Numbered from the stretch's first letter, positions 1 through 9,156 are shown. The stretch: 64,000 bases of DNA from Micromonospora costi (GCF_003626655.1 NZ_RBAN01000002.1:186001-250000), one strand, 5' to 3'. Made by a program: numbers and translations. Notes: generated by a model not told the origin, from the sequence alone.

Positions 1-507
1 CGGATGCGACATCCGCGTGTTCTGTGGCGGTTCCGGCTCGCGTCAGAGGCGATGTGTCGGCCCCGGCCTCGGGCGTCCTGGATTGACCTCTGCTGCCACC
101 GGCTTGTGGCCCGTGGATGGCCCGACCCGCCGCCTGATCCGTAGGTCCGGACATGGCCGCAGCGCTGGGGCCGTTCGCGGGTCGGAAAAGCCTGTCGGCG
201 CTGCGGCGACTGGCCATCGGTGAGCGGAGCAGGCTAGGCGTCGGCGTACGGCCGACCGTGTCACATCGACCCCTGAACAGTGTGAATGCGGTTCGGGTTC
301 TGCCACATCTGGTCCACTCCGCTTACCTGGGGTCGACCGCCTAAACCACACGTTGCGGTGCTGGCGCCGGGCGGTCCCCTGACGGGCCGTCGCTGGTCGC
401 GCCTTTCACGCACGCGACCAGCCGTACGGCGATCGTCTACGCCCTCGATGTTATCGGCCATCTCGTCGGGTCTTCTCTGAACATTGCCGCGGATCAGAGG
501 TGTGGTG
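1..507. other. No gene recognised; one hairpin
   Basis: No open frame here has a recognisable family or a convincing start. The only structure seen is a perfect 10-bp inverted repeat, GCTGGTCGCG at 392-401 and CGCGACCAGC at 413-422, separated by 11 nt. It has no T-run and could be a weak terminator or chance. Confidence 0.4.
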
Positions 508-1218
508 TCAGCTGAAGAGGGCGCCGGGGATGTCGGCGTAGAAGAGGGCGGGGTCGCGGGACAGGGAGGCCTTGACGTTGGCGGTGGGAGTGTCGGCGAT
601 CACCTCGAGTTCGCCCGCTTCCAGGCCGTCTAGGGCCATGGCGACTACCTCGCGGGGTGGGAGTTTGGGGATGTCGTAGGCGGCCATCATGTCGGTGTCG
701 GCGATGGCCAGAGCCAGGGCGGTGACCTGAGTTTTCTGGTCGGTCAGCTCGAGTCTGATGCCGTTGGTGAGGGACCATTCCGCGGCTTTGGAGGCGGCGT
801 AGCCGTTGCTGGCGGGGGCGAAGGTGTACCAGCTCAACGCCGAGATGACGTTGAGGATGGCGCCGCCGGCGAGTTTGGGGGCGAAGGCACGGGTGACGTT
901 GAGGGTGCCCCAGAAGTTGGTGTCGAATTCGCGGCGGATGTTTTCCGTGGAGGGGCCGAGCAGGGGAGCGTTCGTGGAGATGCCGGCGTTGTTGATGAGG
1001 ACGTCGAGGTCGCCCACCTCGGCTGCCGCGGCTTCGATGGAAGTCGGGTCGGTGATGTCCAGTTGGAGGGGGATGACACCGGGGATGTCGATGCGGTCGG
1101 GGCGGCGGGCGGTGGCGTAGACCGTGGCGGCGCCGCGGGCGAGGAGAGCCTCGGCGAACGCCTTGCCGAGGCCGCGGTTGGCGCCGGTGACGAGAGCTTT
1201 CGTGTCGTTGATCTGCAT
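508..1218 (-). CDS. SDR family NAD(P)-dependent oxidoreductase
   Basis: A 236-residue classical short-chain dehydrogenase/reductase, a cytosolic Rossmann-fold enzyme that reduces a carbonyl or oxidises an alcohol with NAD(P)H. The cofactor-binding motif TGANRGLG lies near residue 12, NNAG near residue 87, and a catalytic Ser (VISALSWY) and YAASK follow in the usual order. Length and motif order are complete, so the gene looks functional. The substrate cannot be told from the sequence. It diverges from a MerR-family regulator across a 58-bp gap, which suggests the regulator controls it. The ATG sits only about 6 nt from a -10-like TAGCGT, so the mRNA may be leaderless. Confidence 0.9.
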   Translation of the reverse strand: MQINDTKALVTGANRGLGKAFAEALLARGAATVYATARRPDRIDIPGVIPLQLDITDPTSIEAAAAEVGDLDVLINNAGISTNAPLLGPSTENIRREFDTNFWGTLNVTRAFAPKLAGGAILNVISALSWYTFAPASNGYAASKAAEWSLTNGIRLELTDQKTQVTALALAIADTDMMAAYDIPKLPPREVVAMALDGLEAGELEVIADTPTANVKASLSRDPALFYADIPGALFS

Positions 1219-1262
1219 GCCGCTACGCTAAAACCTCACGTTGACGTCAGAGGCAAGTATTG
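1219..1262 (-). promoter_or_regulatory. MerR-type promoter, probably leaderless, for the SDR gene
   Basis: On the minus strand, TTGCCT (1256-1251) is followed after 19 bp by TTAGCG, or after 20 bp by TAGCGT. Such a long spacer is typical of MerR-controlled promoters. The spacer is bounded by CCTC and GAGG and contains two ACGT half-sites, a plausible dyad. The -10 lies about 6-7 nt before the SDR ATG, so transcription would start at or next to the start codon. Confidence 0.4.
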
Positions 1263-1276
1263 CGAGGTGGGTCACT

Positions 1277-1639
1277 GTGCGGATCGGGGACCTGGCGACC
1301 AGGACGCAGGTGAGCGTGCGGGCGCTGCGGTACTACGAGGAGCAGGGGTTGCTGGCCTCGACGCGTAGTCGGAGCGGGCAGCGGCTCTATGGGGACACGG
1401 CGATCAACCGGGTGCGGCTGATTCAGCAGTTGTACGGTGCGGGACTGTCCAGCAAGACGATCGCGGAGCTCTTGCCGTGCGTGGACGCCAAGGTGAGCAC
1501 GCCGGAGTCGCGGGAACGGCTGGCAGCGGAGCGGGACCGGATCAACACGCAGATCGCCGAGCTGATGATCGCGCGGGACAGGCTCAACGACATGATCGAC
1601 CTGACGTCAAGACCGAACCCGAAGTGCGACTACGTATAG
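1277..1639 (+). CDS. MerR family transcriptional regulator
   Basis: About 120 residues. The N-terminal winged HTH is clear: RIGDLATRTQVSVRALRYYE near the start, then a GLL wing with R..QRLY, and a C-terminal coiled-coil helix (residues about 75-108) for dimerisation. No cysteine-rich metal or redox centre is visible, so an organic effector or partner is more likely than a metal. I chose GTG at 1277 because GAGGTGG lies 6 nt upstream; the frame stays open to a TTG at 1241 that has no ribosome site. MerR proteins twist promoters with long spacers, and one lies in the divergent gap with the SDR gene. Confidence 0.88.
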   Translation: MRIGDLATRTQVSVRALRYYEEQGLLASTRSRSGQRLYGDTAINRVRLIQQLYGAGLSSKTIAELLPCVDAKVSTPESRERLAAERDRINTQIAELMIARDRLNDMIDLTSRPNPKCDYV

Positions 1640-1887
1640 GCGTGGGTCCGCGATCCAGCCCGATGCCCGGACAGCGGATCACCAGCCACCAGGATGTTGC
1701 GGTTCGCATGGTGCAAGGTCCGGCCCACAGTGTGCTTGCTGCGCGTTGGCGCGGCGGGGGTCCCACCCGCACCCCATGGCCACTAGCGGCCGCTTCGCGC
1801 CGACAGATCAGTTCCCTCACCGTCGGGCAGGCGGAGGCGACCCGCGAATAGGGCAAGGGGACCGCCACGCGACGGCGTCGGCGCTGG

Positions 1888-2535
1888 GTGACTGACTCCG
1901 TGATCATCAACCCCAGCGACCCGCTGGACTGGACCGGACGCCCCTGGGCGAACGCCAACAAGCTGACAACGGTCTATCTATCCGCCCGGCAATGGGGCGG
2001 GCCAGGTGCACCCATCGACAGTGATCGCCGGTGGGAGATCGCCCGCCGGCTCCTTCATGACCACACCATCGACCTGGCCGACCGCGTCGCCGGGCTGCTC
2101 GTGGTCCTCTACGCCCAGAACGCCGCCGACGTCAGCCGGCTCACCCTCGGCCACGTTCAGGTCACCGACGACAGCGTGCGGATACGACTCGGCGACCGGC
2201 CCATCGAGATACCCGAACCGCTCGCCGCGCTGACTCGCGAACTTGTCACCGCCAGAACCTGCTCCCACACCCACGCGGGCAGCCAGACGTGGCTGTTCTC
2301 CGGCCGGCTCGCCGGGCGCCCCATCACCGACGGCGCGCTCCGTGATCGCCTGGCGCGGATCGGCATTCGCATCACGGAAGCGCGAACTGCGGCACTGTTC
2401 CAGCTCGCCACCGACCTGCCCGCCGCGATCCTGGCACGCGTACTCGGCATCGACATCAAAGGCGCGGTCAGATGGCAACGAGCCTGCGCCGGAGACTGGA
2501 CCACCTACGCAGCCGACGTCAGCCGCCGACGCTGA
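1888..2535 (+). pseudogene. Tyrosine-recombinase-like C-terminal remnant
   Basis: A 215-residue frame (GTG start, no good ribosome site) resembling the C-terminal half of actinomycete phage-type integrases: a helical segment with A.DVSRLTLGHV (site of the first catalytic Arg in this family), a beta stretch, then a final part ending LATDLPAAILARVLGI, where an intact integrase has its H/R box before the Tyr. The second Arg, the His and a convincing nucleophilic Tyr are not evident, and the N-terminal DNA-binding arm is missing; the same frame has a stop at 1849-1851. I read it as a truncated, probably inactive recombinase left by an integrated element, though a domesticated regulator is possible. 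Confidence 0.5.
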
Positions 2536-2917
2536 CCTCGAAAACACCGAGGTCAATGCGATGCCGCTTGGCGCCACACCTCGATCGCGGACAGGACCAT
2601 CAGCCCGGCCAGCACCGGCACCAAGATTGGGGCTGAGCCTGGCCGGCTCTTTTGGTCACCTGATCATCGTCGCCAGGGTGACGCTCTGTCACGGTCCGAG
2701 ACCTGGGCCGTCCGTACTGAGCATCCGCATCTTGGCCGACGTGAGGGCGTTGCGAATGGTGGCGGGCAGTGACGGAGTAGCTGCGACTAGCGCGGGGACG
2801 GCCGCCGTCCACGGCCGGATTCGCCGGCTTCAGAGGCTGTCGGTGCGGTGACGGTTGCAGCGTCGCCGTTTGGCACTCCGCCGATCCGAACCTTCCCGCA
2901 CGTCTGGCGCTAGCCTT
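2536..2917. other. Intergenic, nothing recognised
   Basis: About 380 bases between the recombinase remnant and the convergent TetR gene. No frame with family resemblance, RNA gene or strong hairpin was found. Confidence 0.4.
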
Positions 2918-3661
2918 TCACCGCGTCGTCGTGTTGGACAGGGCGGCGGCAATGCCGTTGAGAACGTGGTCCAGTCCGTACTGGAAGCGCGTGTCAGGCG
3001 ACATGTGAGAGAGCCGTCCCTCGCGGATGGTGCGGTTGAACATCGGGTACTTCCCGGACTCGACCACGTGCTTGACGTACGGTCCGACGTACTGGCCCAT
3101 CCAATGTTTGCGGTCCATGCCGGTGTGCCGGGCGTGATCGAGCCAGCCGATCTCGTCGCGGACCGCGCTGGCGACGTAGTCGCCGACCATGCCGCTGAGG
3201 CTGGTCATCTCGTCAATGTGTAGGCCAAACCCGTCGAGGGTGCTGAGCGAGAAGTCGTAGACCCGGAGTGAGTTGGGGCCGAGGGTGGGGCGGCGGGCGA
3301 GGGTTGCCTGCCAGGGGTGGCGTAGACCGACGGCGCGGGTCTGGTGGGCCAGCAGGGTGAGGTCCTTCCGCCAGTCACCGCTGGGCTGCTCGGGCAGTTC
3401 GATCTCGCCGACGACGGCGTCGAGCATGAGGTCGATCAGGTCGTCCCGTTTGGGCACGTAGCGGTAGAGCGACATGGCGCCGGTGCCCAACTCCTGGGCG
3501 ATCCGGCGCATGGTTGCGGCGTCCAGTCCTTCGCGGTCGGCGATCTCGATGGCGACCCGGGTGATCTGGGCCCGGCTGTACCCGGGCCGGCGGCCTGGGC
3601 CGGACCGCTCCACCTTCTCTGGGCGCATCCAGATACTGACCTGTTGCTCGCCGGCGGACAT
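2918..3661 (-). CDS. TetR/AcrR family transcriptional repressor
   Basis: A 247-residue regulator. The N-terminal HTH is typical (ATMRRIAQELGTGAMSLYRY, then VPKRDDLIDLMLDAV), followed by a TetR_C-type helical ligand-binding domain. The ATG at 3661 was chosen because GGGAGGTG lies just upstream; the ATG 48 nt further up would fall inside the palindromic operator. It diverges from an exporter operon, the classic arrangement in which a drug or toxic metabolite releases the repressor from the shared operator at 3679-3726. The ligand is unknown. Confidence 0.9.
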   Translation of the reverse strand: MSAGEQQVSIWMRPEKVERSGPGRRPGYSRAQITRVAIEIADREGLDAATMRRIAQELGTGAMSLYRYVPKRDDLIDLMLDAVVGEIELPEQPSGDWRKDLTLLAHQTRAVGLRHPWQATLARRPTLGPNSLRVYDFSLSTLDGFGLHIDEMTSLSGMVGDYVASAVRDEIGWLDHARHTGMDRKHWMGQYVGPYVKHVVESGKYPMFNRTIREGRLSHMSPDTRFQYGLDHVLNGIAAALSNTTTR

Positions 3662-3678
3662 CACACCTCCCTTTCTTG

Positions 3679-3726
3679 CGTACATCGTACTCGAAACGCT
3701 AGCGTGCATTTCGAGTACAACGTACG
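3679..3726. promoter_or_regulatory. Palindromic operator between TetR and exporter genes
   Basis: Arms CGTACATCGTACTCGAAA (3679-3696) and TTTCGAGTACAACGTACG (3709-3726) are reverse complements with 2 mismatches in 18; the inner 10 bp (GTACTCGAAA/TTTCGAGTAC) are perfect. A 12-bp spacer separates them. It fills the gap between the two divergent starts and is the likely TetR binding site for both promoters. Confidence 0.75.
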
Positions 3727-3741
3727 CGATTGGAGCGGACC

Positions 3742-5256
3742 GTGAGTCGATCTCTGCACGTGGGTGTGGTCGGGGTGGTCCTCGGCATGATCACGGCCCC
3801 GCTCGATGGGATGATGCTGGGGCCCGCGCTGCCGGTGATCGTGGGTGATCTCGGCGGCCTGGAATCCTTCTCCTGGGTCGTGTCGGCCTACCTGGTGGCC
3901 ATGGCTGCCGCAACCCCGATCTGGGGCAAGCTCGGCGATCTGTACGGGCGCAAGTGGGCGTACCTGGCGGCAATCCTGCTCTTCCTGCTCGGCTCTGGGC
4001 TGTCCGGAGCGGCCCAGGACATGGCCCAGCTCATCGCCTTCCGCGCGGTGCAGGGCCTCGGCGGCGGCGGCCTCATGGTCGGCGCCCTCGCACTCATCGC
4101 CGAACTGGTGCCGCCCCGCCAGAGCGGCCGGCTCATGGGCGTGTTCGGCGCGATGATGCCCGTCGCCTTCATCGCAGGCCCGCTGCTTGGTGGCCTGTTC
4201 GCCGACCACCTGAGCTGGCGGTGGGCCTTCTACGTCAATATCCCGGTCGGCGTCGCCGCCGTGCTGCTCATCGCCGCCGCGGTTCCAGCCGGGCCACGCA
4301 GGCTGAAAGCCCGCATCGACGTTCCGGGCGTGCTGCTGCTCACCGCCGCCCTGGTCGCGATGAGCCTGCTGGCGAGTTGGGCCGGCAGCCGGTACGCCTG
4401 GCTGTCGGCGCCGATCGTGGCACTCGCCGTCGTGAGCCTCGCGGCCCTGGCGACGTTCGTCGCCGTCGAGCGACGCGCAGCCGAGCCGGTCGTCCCGCTG
4501 CGGCTGTACGGCAACCGCAACTTCACACTCGCCCAGATCCTGCGGCTGTTGGCCGGCGCCGGAATGATGGTGTTCGCCACCTTCCTGCCCCAGTACATGC
4601 AGCTGGTCAAGGGAGCATCCCCGACCGCCAGCGGCATGTTGATCCTGCCGGCGATGCTCGGAATGGTCGTCGTGCTGATCGGGAGCGGCCAGCTCATCAG
4701 CCGCACCGGCCGCTACCGCGCGTACCCGATCCTCGGCGGCGTGCTGCTAGCCGGGGGAATGCTCGTCCTGCTCGCGCTCGGGCCGGGCAACGGTGTGGTC
4801 CTTGCGTCCGCGCTGACGCTGTTCGGCGGCGCGGGTGTTGGCCTGCTGATGCAGAGCACGACGATCGCCACCATCAACAGCGCACCGCCGCAGGATATGG
4901 GTGCGGCCAGCGGCTCGGTCACGCTCTGGCACACCATGGGCGCCTCGCTGGGCGCCGCCGGGCTCGGCGCCCTCTACACCAACCAGCTGCAGGACACGCT
5001 CCGTGACCGCCTCGGCGCCTCGACCGCCGGCCAGATCCTCTCCGGCGGCGAGCTGACCGCCCGCGCCATCCACCAACTCCCAGCCGCCGCCCAGGACGCC
5101 GTGCACGCCGCCGTCACCAACGGCATACACGCCATCGGCCTCGCCGGCGCGGCCCTCGGCACTGTCGCGTTCGCACTCGCCTGGCTCATCCGTGAGACAC
5201 CACTACGGACCGAAGCTTCCACTTCTACACCCGTTCTAGAGGAGACCCATGTCTGA
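3742..5256 (+). CDS. DHA2-family MFS drug exporter (EmrB/QacA type)
   Basis: A 504-residue membrane protein with about 14 hydrophobic segments, the length of the 14-TM drug:H+ antiporters. Motif D1 (LDGMMLGPALPVIVGDLGG) is in TM1, motif A (GKLGDLYGRKW) between TM2 and TM3, and motif C (AGPLLGGLFADHLSWRWAF) in TM5. It should expel a toxic small molecule using the proton gradient. GTG at 3742 was chosen for the GGAG 6 nt upstream; the TTG at 3730 abuts the operator. Its stop overlaps the next start by 8 nt, so translation is coupled. It is presumably repressed by the divergent TetR protein. Confidence 0.92.
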   Translation: MSRSLHVGVVGVVLGMITAPLDGMMLGPALPVIVGDLGGLESFSWVVSAYLVAMAAATPIWGKLGDLYGRKWAYLAAILLFLLGSGLSGAAQDMAQLIAFRAVQGLGGGGLMVGALALIAELVPPRQSGRLMGVFGAMMPVAFIAGPLLGGLFADHLSWRWAFYVNIPVGVAAVLLIAAAVPAGPRRLKARIDVPGVLLLTAALVAMSLLASWAGSRYAWLSAPIVALAVVSLAALATFVAVERRAAEPVVPLRLYGNRNFTLAQILRLLAGAGMMVFATFLPQYMQLVKGASPTASGMLILPAMLGMVVVLIGSGQLISRTGRYRAYPILGGVLLAGGMLVLLALGPGNGVVLASALTLFGGAGVGLLMQSTTIATINSAPPQDMGAASGSVTLWHTMGASLGAAGLGALYTNQLQDTLRDRLGASTAGQILSGGELTARAIHQLPAAAQDAVHAAVTNGIHAIGLAGAALGTVAFALAWLIRETPLRTEASTSTPVLEETHV

Positions 5257-5851
5257 CAATCGACTCCGGCTTGCCGTCATCCTCGGCAGCATCCGGGACG
5301 GCCGATTCGGCCCGACCGTGGCCAACTGGTTCGTCGGCGAGGCCGAGCACCGCGACGACATCCTCGTCGACCTCATCGACCTGGCCGACGTACCGATCGG
5401 ATCGGCCGCGCCCACGATGACACCACCGCCGCAGGTGCTGGCCGCACTGCACGAGCTCACCCCGCGCCTGGACACCGCCGACGCGTTCGTCGTGGTCACC
5501 CCCGAGTACAACCACAGCTACCCCGCCGGGCTGAAGAACGTCATCGACTGGTACAACACCCAGTTCCACGCCAAACCAGTGGCGTTCGTGTCCTACGGCG
5601 GGATCTCCGGCGGCCTACGGGCGGTCGAGCACCTGCGCGCCGTCTTCACCGAACTGCACGCCGTCACCACGCGAGACACGGTCAGCTTCCACAACGTGTG
5701 GGAACAGTTCGACGGCGACGGCCACCCCAAGGACCAACAGCGGCCCGCCACCGCCGCCAAGATCCTCCTCGACCAGGTCACCTGGTGGGCACAAGCCCTC
5801 AAGAACGCCAGGAACACCGCCCCCTACCAAGCCCTGAGCACAACCCGATGA
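5249..5851 (+). CDS. NADPH-dependent FMN reductase
   Basis: A 200-residue flavodoxin-fold protein. GSIRDGRFGPTVANW near residue 13 is the FMN-phosphate loop, TPEYNHSYPAGLKNVIDW around 84-101 is the family signature, and SYGGISGG follows. The family uses NADPH to reduce FMN, quinones or azo and chromate compounds. The start has AGGAG upstream and lies inside the end of the exporter gene. Placed between an exporter and an SDR under TetR control, it probably reduces a quinone-like or electrophilic toxin; that is inference. Confidence 0.9.
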   Translation: MSDNRLRLAVILGSIRDGRFGPTVANWFVGEAEHRDDILVDLIDLADVPIGSAAPTMTPPPQVLAALHELTPRLDTADAFVVVTPEYNHSYPAGLKNVIDWYNTQFHAKPVAFVSYGGISGGLRAVEHLRAVFTELHAVTTRDTVSFHNVWEQFDGDGHPKDQQRPATAAKILLDQVTWWAQALKNARNTAPYQALSTTR

Positions 5852-5863
5852 AAGGCGTACGAC

Positions 5864-6613
5864 ATGACGACACTGGCCGGGAAGACAGCGCTGGTCACCG
5901 GCGGCAGCCGAGGAATCGGCCGGGCCATCGCCCAGCGCCTCGGACGTGACGGCGCCCACGTCGCCGTGCACTACGGCAGCAACGAAGCCGCGGCAAAGGA
6001 AACCGTCTCCGCGATCGAAGCCGCCGGCGGCCAGGCGTTCACCGTTCATGCCCAACTCGGCGTACCCGAAGACGCCGAAACGCTGTGGGCCGCATTCGAC
6101 GCGCAGGCGGACGGCCTGGACATTCTCGTCAACAACGCGGGGATCCTGGGTGAGCAAGCCGAAATCCAGGATGTCAGCGGAAGCGACTTCGACCACGCGT
6201 TTTCGGTCAACACAAGGGCCCCGTTCTTCATCACCCAACACGGCCTGCGACGGCTGCGGGACGGCGGCCGGATCATCAACATCTCCACGATGCTGACCCG
6301 CGGCTCCGCCATGCCCAGATCGATCACCTACGCCATGTCCAAGGGAGCCCTCGACGTGCTCACCGCGATGCTCGCCAAGCAGCTCGGCCCGCGCGGCATC
6401 ACCGTCAACACCGTGGCGCCCGGTGTCATCGACACCGACATGCACCAAGGCCGTCTCGTCGGGGATGCGCTGGCCTGGCTGTCATCCTTGTCACCGATGG
6501 ACCGGATCGGCACGCCCGAGGACGTCGCCGACACAGTGGCCTTCCTCGCCTCAGGCGACAGTCGTTGGGTGACCGGTCAATGGATCGACACCTCAGGCGG
6601 AACCCTGCTGTAG
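5864..6613 (+). CDS. SDR family oxidoreductase (FabG-like)
   Basis: A 249-residue classical SDR with TGGSRGIG near residue 12, NNAG near 92, Ser in INIST near 144, YAMSK near 157, and PGVIDTDM plus a C-terminal GQWIDTSGG typical of 3-oxoacyl-reductase-like members. It starts 12 nt after the FMN reductase stop and is the last gene of the exporter operon, ahead of a strong hairpin. It would modify the same toxin or restore a redox partner; its substrate is unknown. Confidence 0.9.
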   Translation: MTTLAGKTALVTGGSRGIGRAIAQRLGRDGAHVAVHYGSNEAAAKETVSAIEAAGGQAFTVHAQLGVPEDAETLWAAFDAQADGLDILVNNAGILGEQAEIQDVSGSDFDHAFSVNTRAPFFITQHGLRRLRDGGRIINISTMLTRGSAMPRSITYAMSKGALDVLTAMLAKQLGPRGITVNTVAPGVIDTDMHQGRLVGDALAWLSSLSPMDRIGTPEDVADTVAFLASGDSRWVTGQWIDTSGGTLL

Positions 6614-6662
6614 CAGCCGGCCGGGCATACGCGTACTGAACGGGATCATCACCCAGCATGTT

Positions 6663-6715
6663 TGACCACAACAGACAGGGTCTCAGTGACGCTGAGGCCC
6701 TGCCTGTTGTGGTCA
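6663..6715 (+). terminator. Long hairpin ending the exporter operon
   Basis: Arms 6663-6686 and 6692-6715 pair over 24 bp with two G-U positions and a 5-nt loop (TGACG). It lies 50 nt after the SDR stop. Near-perfect symmetry lets it end transcription from either side. Confidence 0.75.
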
Positions 6716-7010
6716 GACTGACGGGGCGAACGCGCCTTGATTCTGGCGTCCGGCCATGGCCGCTGACCCCGCGCCCAAGGGCAGTGCGCCGCTGAACTAC
6801 ATGTCACGCGAGCACAGGCTCCATGCGATTCAGGGTCAGGATCCCTGGGCTCGTGACCACACGCGGCTCGCCTTGGCACCTCCACGACTGCGCCGCCTCG
6901 ACACGCTTCTTCATCGAGCATCGCCAGGCGCCACGAAGGCTGTCGGCGACGCGTGAAGACTGACCCCCAGGCGGCGGGCGAATCTGGACCCCCCTTCCAG
7001 TATCGGGAGG
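6716..7010. other. Intergenic, probable IS left end near 6959
   Basis: No gene recognised. Just before the IS21-type fragment, the stretch CTGACCCCCAGG near 6959 and GGACCCCCCTTCC near 6987 look like the repeated terminal motifs of IS21-family left ends. The exact end cannot be fixed by eye. Confidence 0.3.
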
Positions 7011-7439
7011 GTGTTGAGCGTGGAGGACTGGGCGGAGATCCGTCGTCTGCATCGGTCTGAGGGGATGCCGATCAAGACGATCGCTCGCAAGTTGGGTGTC
7101 GGCCGGAACACGGTTCGGCGGGCGTTGGCGTCGGAGGGCCCGCCGCGGTATTCGCGGCCGGCGAAGCCATCGATCGTGGATGCGGCGGAGCCGCAGATCC
7201 GGAAGTTGTTGCAGCAGTGGCCGCAGATGCCGGCGACGGTGATCGCGGAGCGGATCGGCTGGACGCGGTCGTTGACGGTGCTCAAGGACCGGGTGCGCCT
7301 GTTGCGGCCGTTGTTCACGCCGCCGGTGTTAGCCGCTGGATCGAAGGGCAACTCGACCTCTTCGTCCCGAACGCGGGGACACCCTCTTCATAGTCGCCGC
7401 TCCGTGCTGTTCAGTGCCGATCGGCGCTGGGTCATCTAA
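7011..7439 (+). pseudogene. istA: IS21-family transposase (IstA) N-terminal fragment
   Basis: The first ~105 residues match the start of IstA-type transposases: VEDWAEIRRLHRSEGMPIKT, the HTH ARKLGVGRNTVRRALASEGP, then RIGWTRSLTVLKDRVRLLRP. An intact IstA is about 400-550 residues with a DDE core; here the homology stops after LFTPP and the frame runs on in unrelated sequence. The DDE domain and the IstB ATPase gene are absent, so it is a dead remnant. Confidence 0.8.
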
Positions 7440-7628
7440 CGTTCCGTGTCGTACGTTCGCGACCGTCGCCGATGCGTTCGCTGCCTCTCTGCTGCACACC
7501 GCTTGGATGAGCGGCGGCTTTTGTCCCCTGCCGCTACCACCGTGTCCTTGACGAGAAGCCTGCCGCTACCGCCGCGTCCTTTACGAGAAGCTAGCCTCGC
7601 TGGCAATCATCGAGCCGGAGGGTGGCCA
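7440..7628. other. Intergenic with two short repeats
   Basis: A near-duplicate pair is visible: CTGCCGCTACCACCGTGTCC near 7529 and CTGCCGCTACCGCCGCGTCC near 7560, each followed by TTGACGAGAAGC or TTACGAGAAGC. No gene is seen. Confidence 0.45.
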
Positions 7629-8255
7629 GTGACCAAGTCGGGTCCACGTCAGCGTCGGGCGGTGGTGGTCGTGGCGACGGTGGTCGCGGTGGTCGCGGGT
7701 GTGGTCGCCATCGCCTGGATCCGTCGCACCGCGCCGCCTTGGCCGACGGTGGCCGGCACCCCGTATGAGATTCCGCTCGGATCGGACGGCTGCCCGGTCA
7801 TCGCGGAGTGGCGCCAGTTCGTCGACGCACATGGGCCGCTCGTGCCACTCGGCGCCACGGAGGTGCTGCTGTGCACGACACCCACGACGCTGCACAGACC
7901 GCGCTCCGGGGTCGCGGACCCGCCGCGTCAGCGAGTGCTGCGTGCCGGGGCGGCCGACTTCGCCGCGCTGATCAACCGACTACCCAACCGCAACCAGGCC
8001 TGACGGCAGTGGCAGCGGCGGCACAGCGGCTGGTGGCCGGATGCCGCCCCGGAGCCGTTGGGCGAAGCCTGCCTGTTGAGTGGGTACAGCTACGAGTATT
8101 CGTTCGTGCTGCGCTACCCAGATCGGCCACCCATGCCCCTGATCTATACGTGTGGCGGCCGGGCGGGTGGCCTCACTTCAGGAGCTCGGACCCGAATGGA
8201 TGACACCGAACCGCACCTGGTGGTCGAGTTCCTGAGCCGCTTCCAGCGGTATTGA
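7629..8255 (+). pseudogene. Small membrane-anchored protein interrupted by an in-frame TGA
   Basis: From GTG 7629 (GGAGGG 7 nt upstream) a 124-residue product begins MTKSGPRQRR, has one membrane segment (VVVVATVVAVVAGVVAIAWI) and an outside domain, and meets TGA at 8001-8003. The same frame then continues without a shift to 8255, with natural-looking sequence (GEACLLSGYSYEYSFVLRYP, then PLIYTCGG, ending FLSRFQRY). Two matching Cys-containing halves joined by one stop suggest a ~208-residue gene broken by a nonsense change. Function is unknown; a signal-anchored lipid-facing protein is as far as the sequence allows. Confidence 0.55.
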
Positions 8256-8580
8256 TCGCGGGTCGAGGCGTAGTCGATCAAACCTCAAGGAGCTGTGGTA
8301 GCCCGCCGCAACGGTATCTCGTCGGTTCGGGCGCCTGCGACCCGTCGTTCATGACCCCCGTCGGGGGAGCCTGGTCGCGGTTGTCAATCAGTGTCAGCAG
8401 GCATCGTCCTGCCTCCTCAGGCACCGGCCGCCAGCCACACCTTCCCGTCCGTCACCGCCGTACGGCAGCCTTTTGCTGACTCACTGCTGACTTCGCCTGA
8501 CGACGGCTGGCCGATGCCTGCGACGCGATCTGGTAGCCGTTGGCCCCGGTCCAGACCTTCGCAATGGGGGCGCCAATTCA
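8256..8580. other. Intergenic, nothing recognised
   Basis: About 325 bases with no supported gene, RNA or strong hairpin. Confidence 0.4.
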
Positions 8581-8607
8581 ATGCGGTCGCTGCGTAGGGT
8601 GGGCATC

Positions 8608-9156
8608 GTGAACGGCGAGGCTCAGGCTCGGTGGCAAGCACGGTCGGCGAAGATCGGGGCCGGACTCGCCATCATGCTCGTCGTCTGCGTTGTCGATATC
8701 TACCTGGTGTGGCCTCACTTGGCGGAGGCTGCCTACTCGGCTCGCTTGTTCATCACCGGCTGCATCACCGCGCCGGACGAGCCGGCGAAGCTGACTGGTG
8801 AAGCGGTGTTTCAGCGAGTGCCGACAGGCGCGACGCCGGTTGACGGGCCGAGTGTGCAACAGCCGTGCGCCGATGGTGGCGGCAGTGAGAGCAGCCTCTC
8901 GGGTGAGGTGGCCGTCGAGTATCGCAGTGGGCTGTCGCACGAGGAGATCCGAGGCCACTACGAGGCGGTCGCCCGGGACTCGGGGTGGAGGTTTGAAGTC
9001 TCCGACAGACGGTTGGTATTCGGCATGAAGACGCTGCGGGATCGTTGCCTATGGTTGAGTGTCTTTCCCGATGACGCTGGCCGGCACGGCTACTACATAA
9101 TCGAGGTCAGTTTCTGGCCCAAGTACGACGACTACTACTGTCGGCGCGACCAGTAA
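8608..9156 (+). CDS. Hypothetical membrane-anchored protein
   Basis: About 182 residues from GTG 8608 (GGGTGG upstream; ATG 8581 in frame is the alternative). One N-terminal membrane segment (IGAGLAIMLVVCVVDIYLVW) precedes an extracellular domain with paired cysteines (TGCIT, QQPCADGG, DRCLWL, YYCRR) and a region VEYRSGLSHEEIRGHYEAVA that resembles small actinobacterial surface proteins of unknown role. Like the broken gene just upstream it is a single-TM protein, and the two may be a diverged pair. Confidence 0.6.
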   Translation: MNGEAQARWQARSAKIGAGLAIMLVVCVVDIYLVWPHLAEAAYSARLFITGCITAPDEPAKLTGEAVFQRVPTGATPVDGPSVQQPCADGGGSESSLSGEVAVEYRSGLSHEEIRGHYEAVARDSGWRFEVSDRRLVFGMKTLRDRCLWLSVFPDDAGRHGYYIIEVSFWPKYDDYYCRRDQ

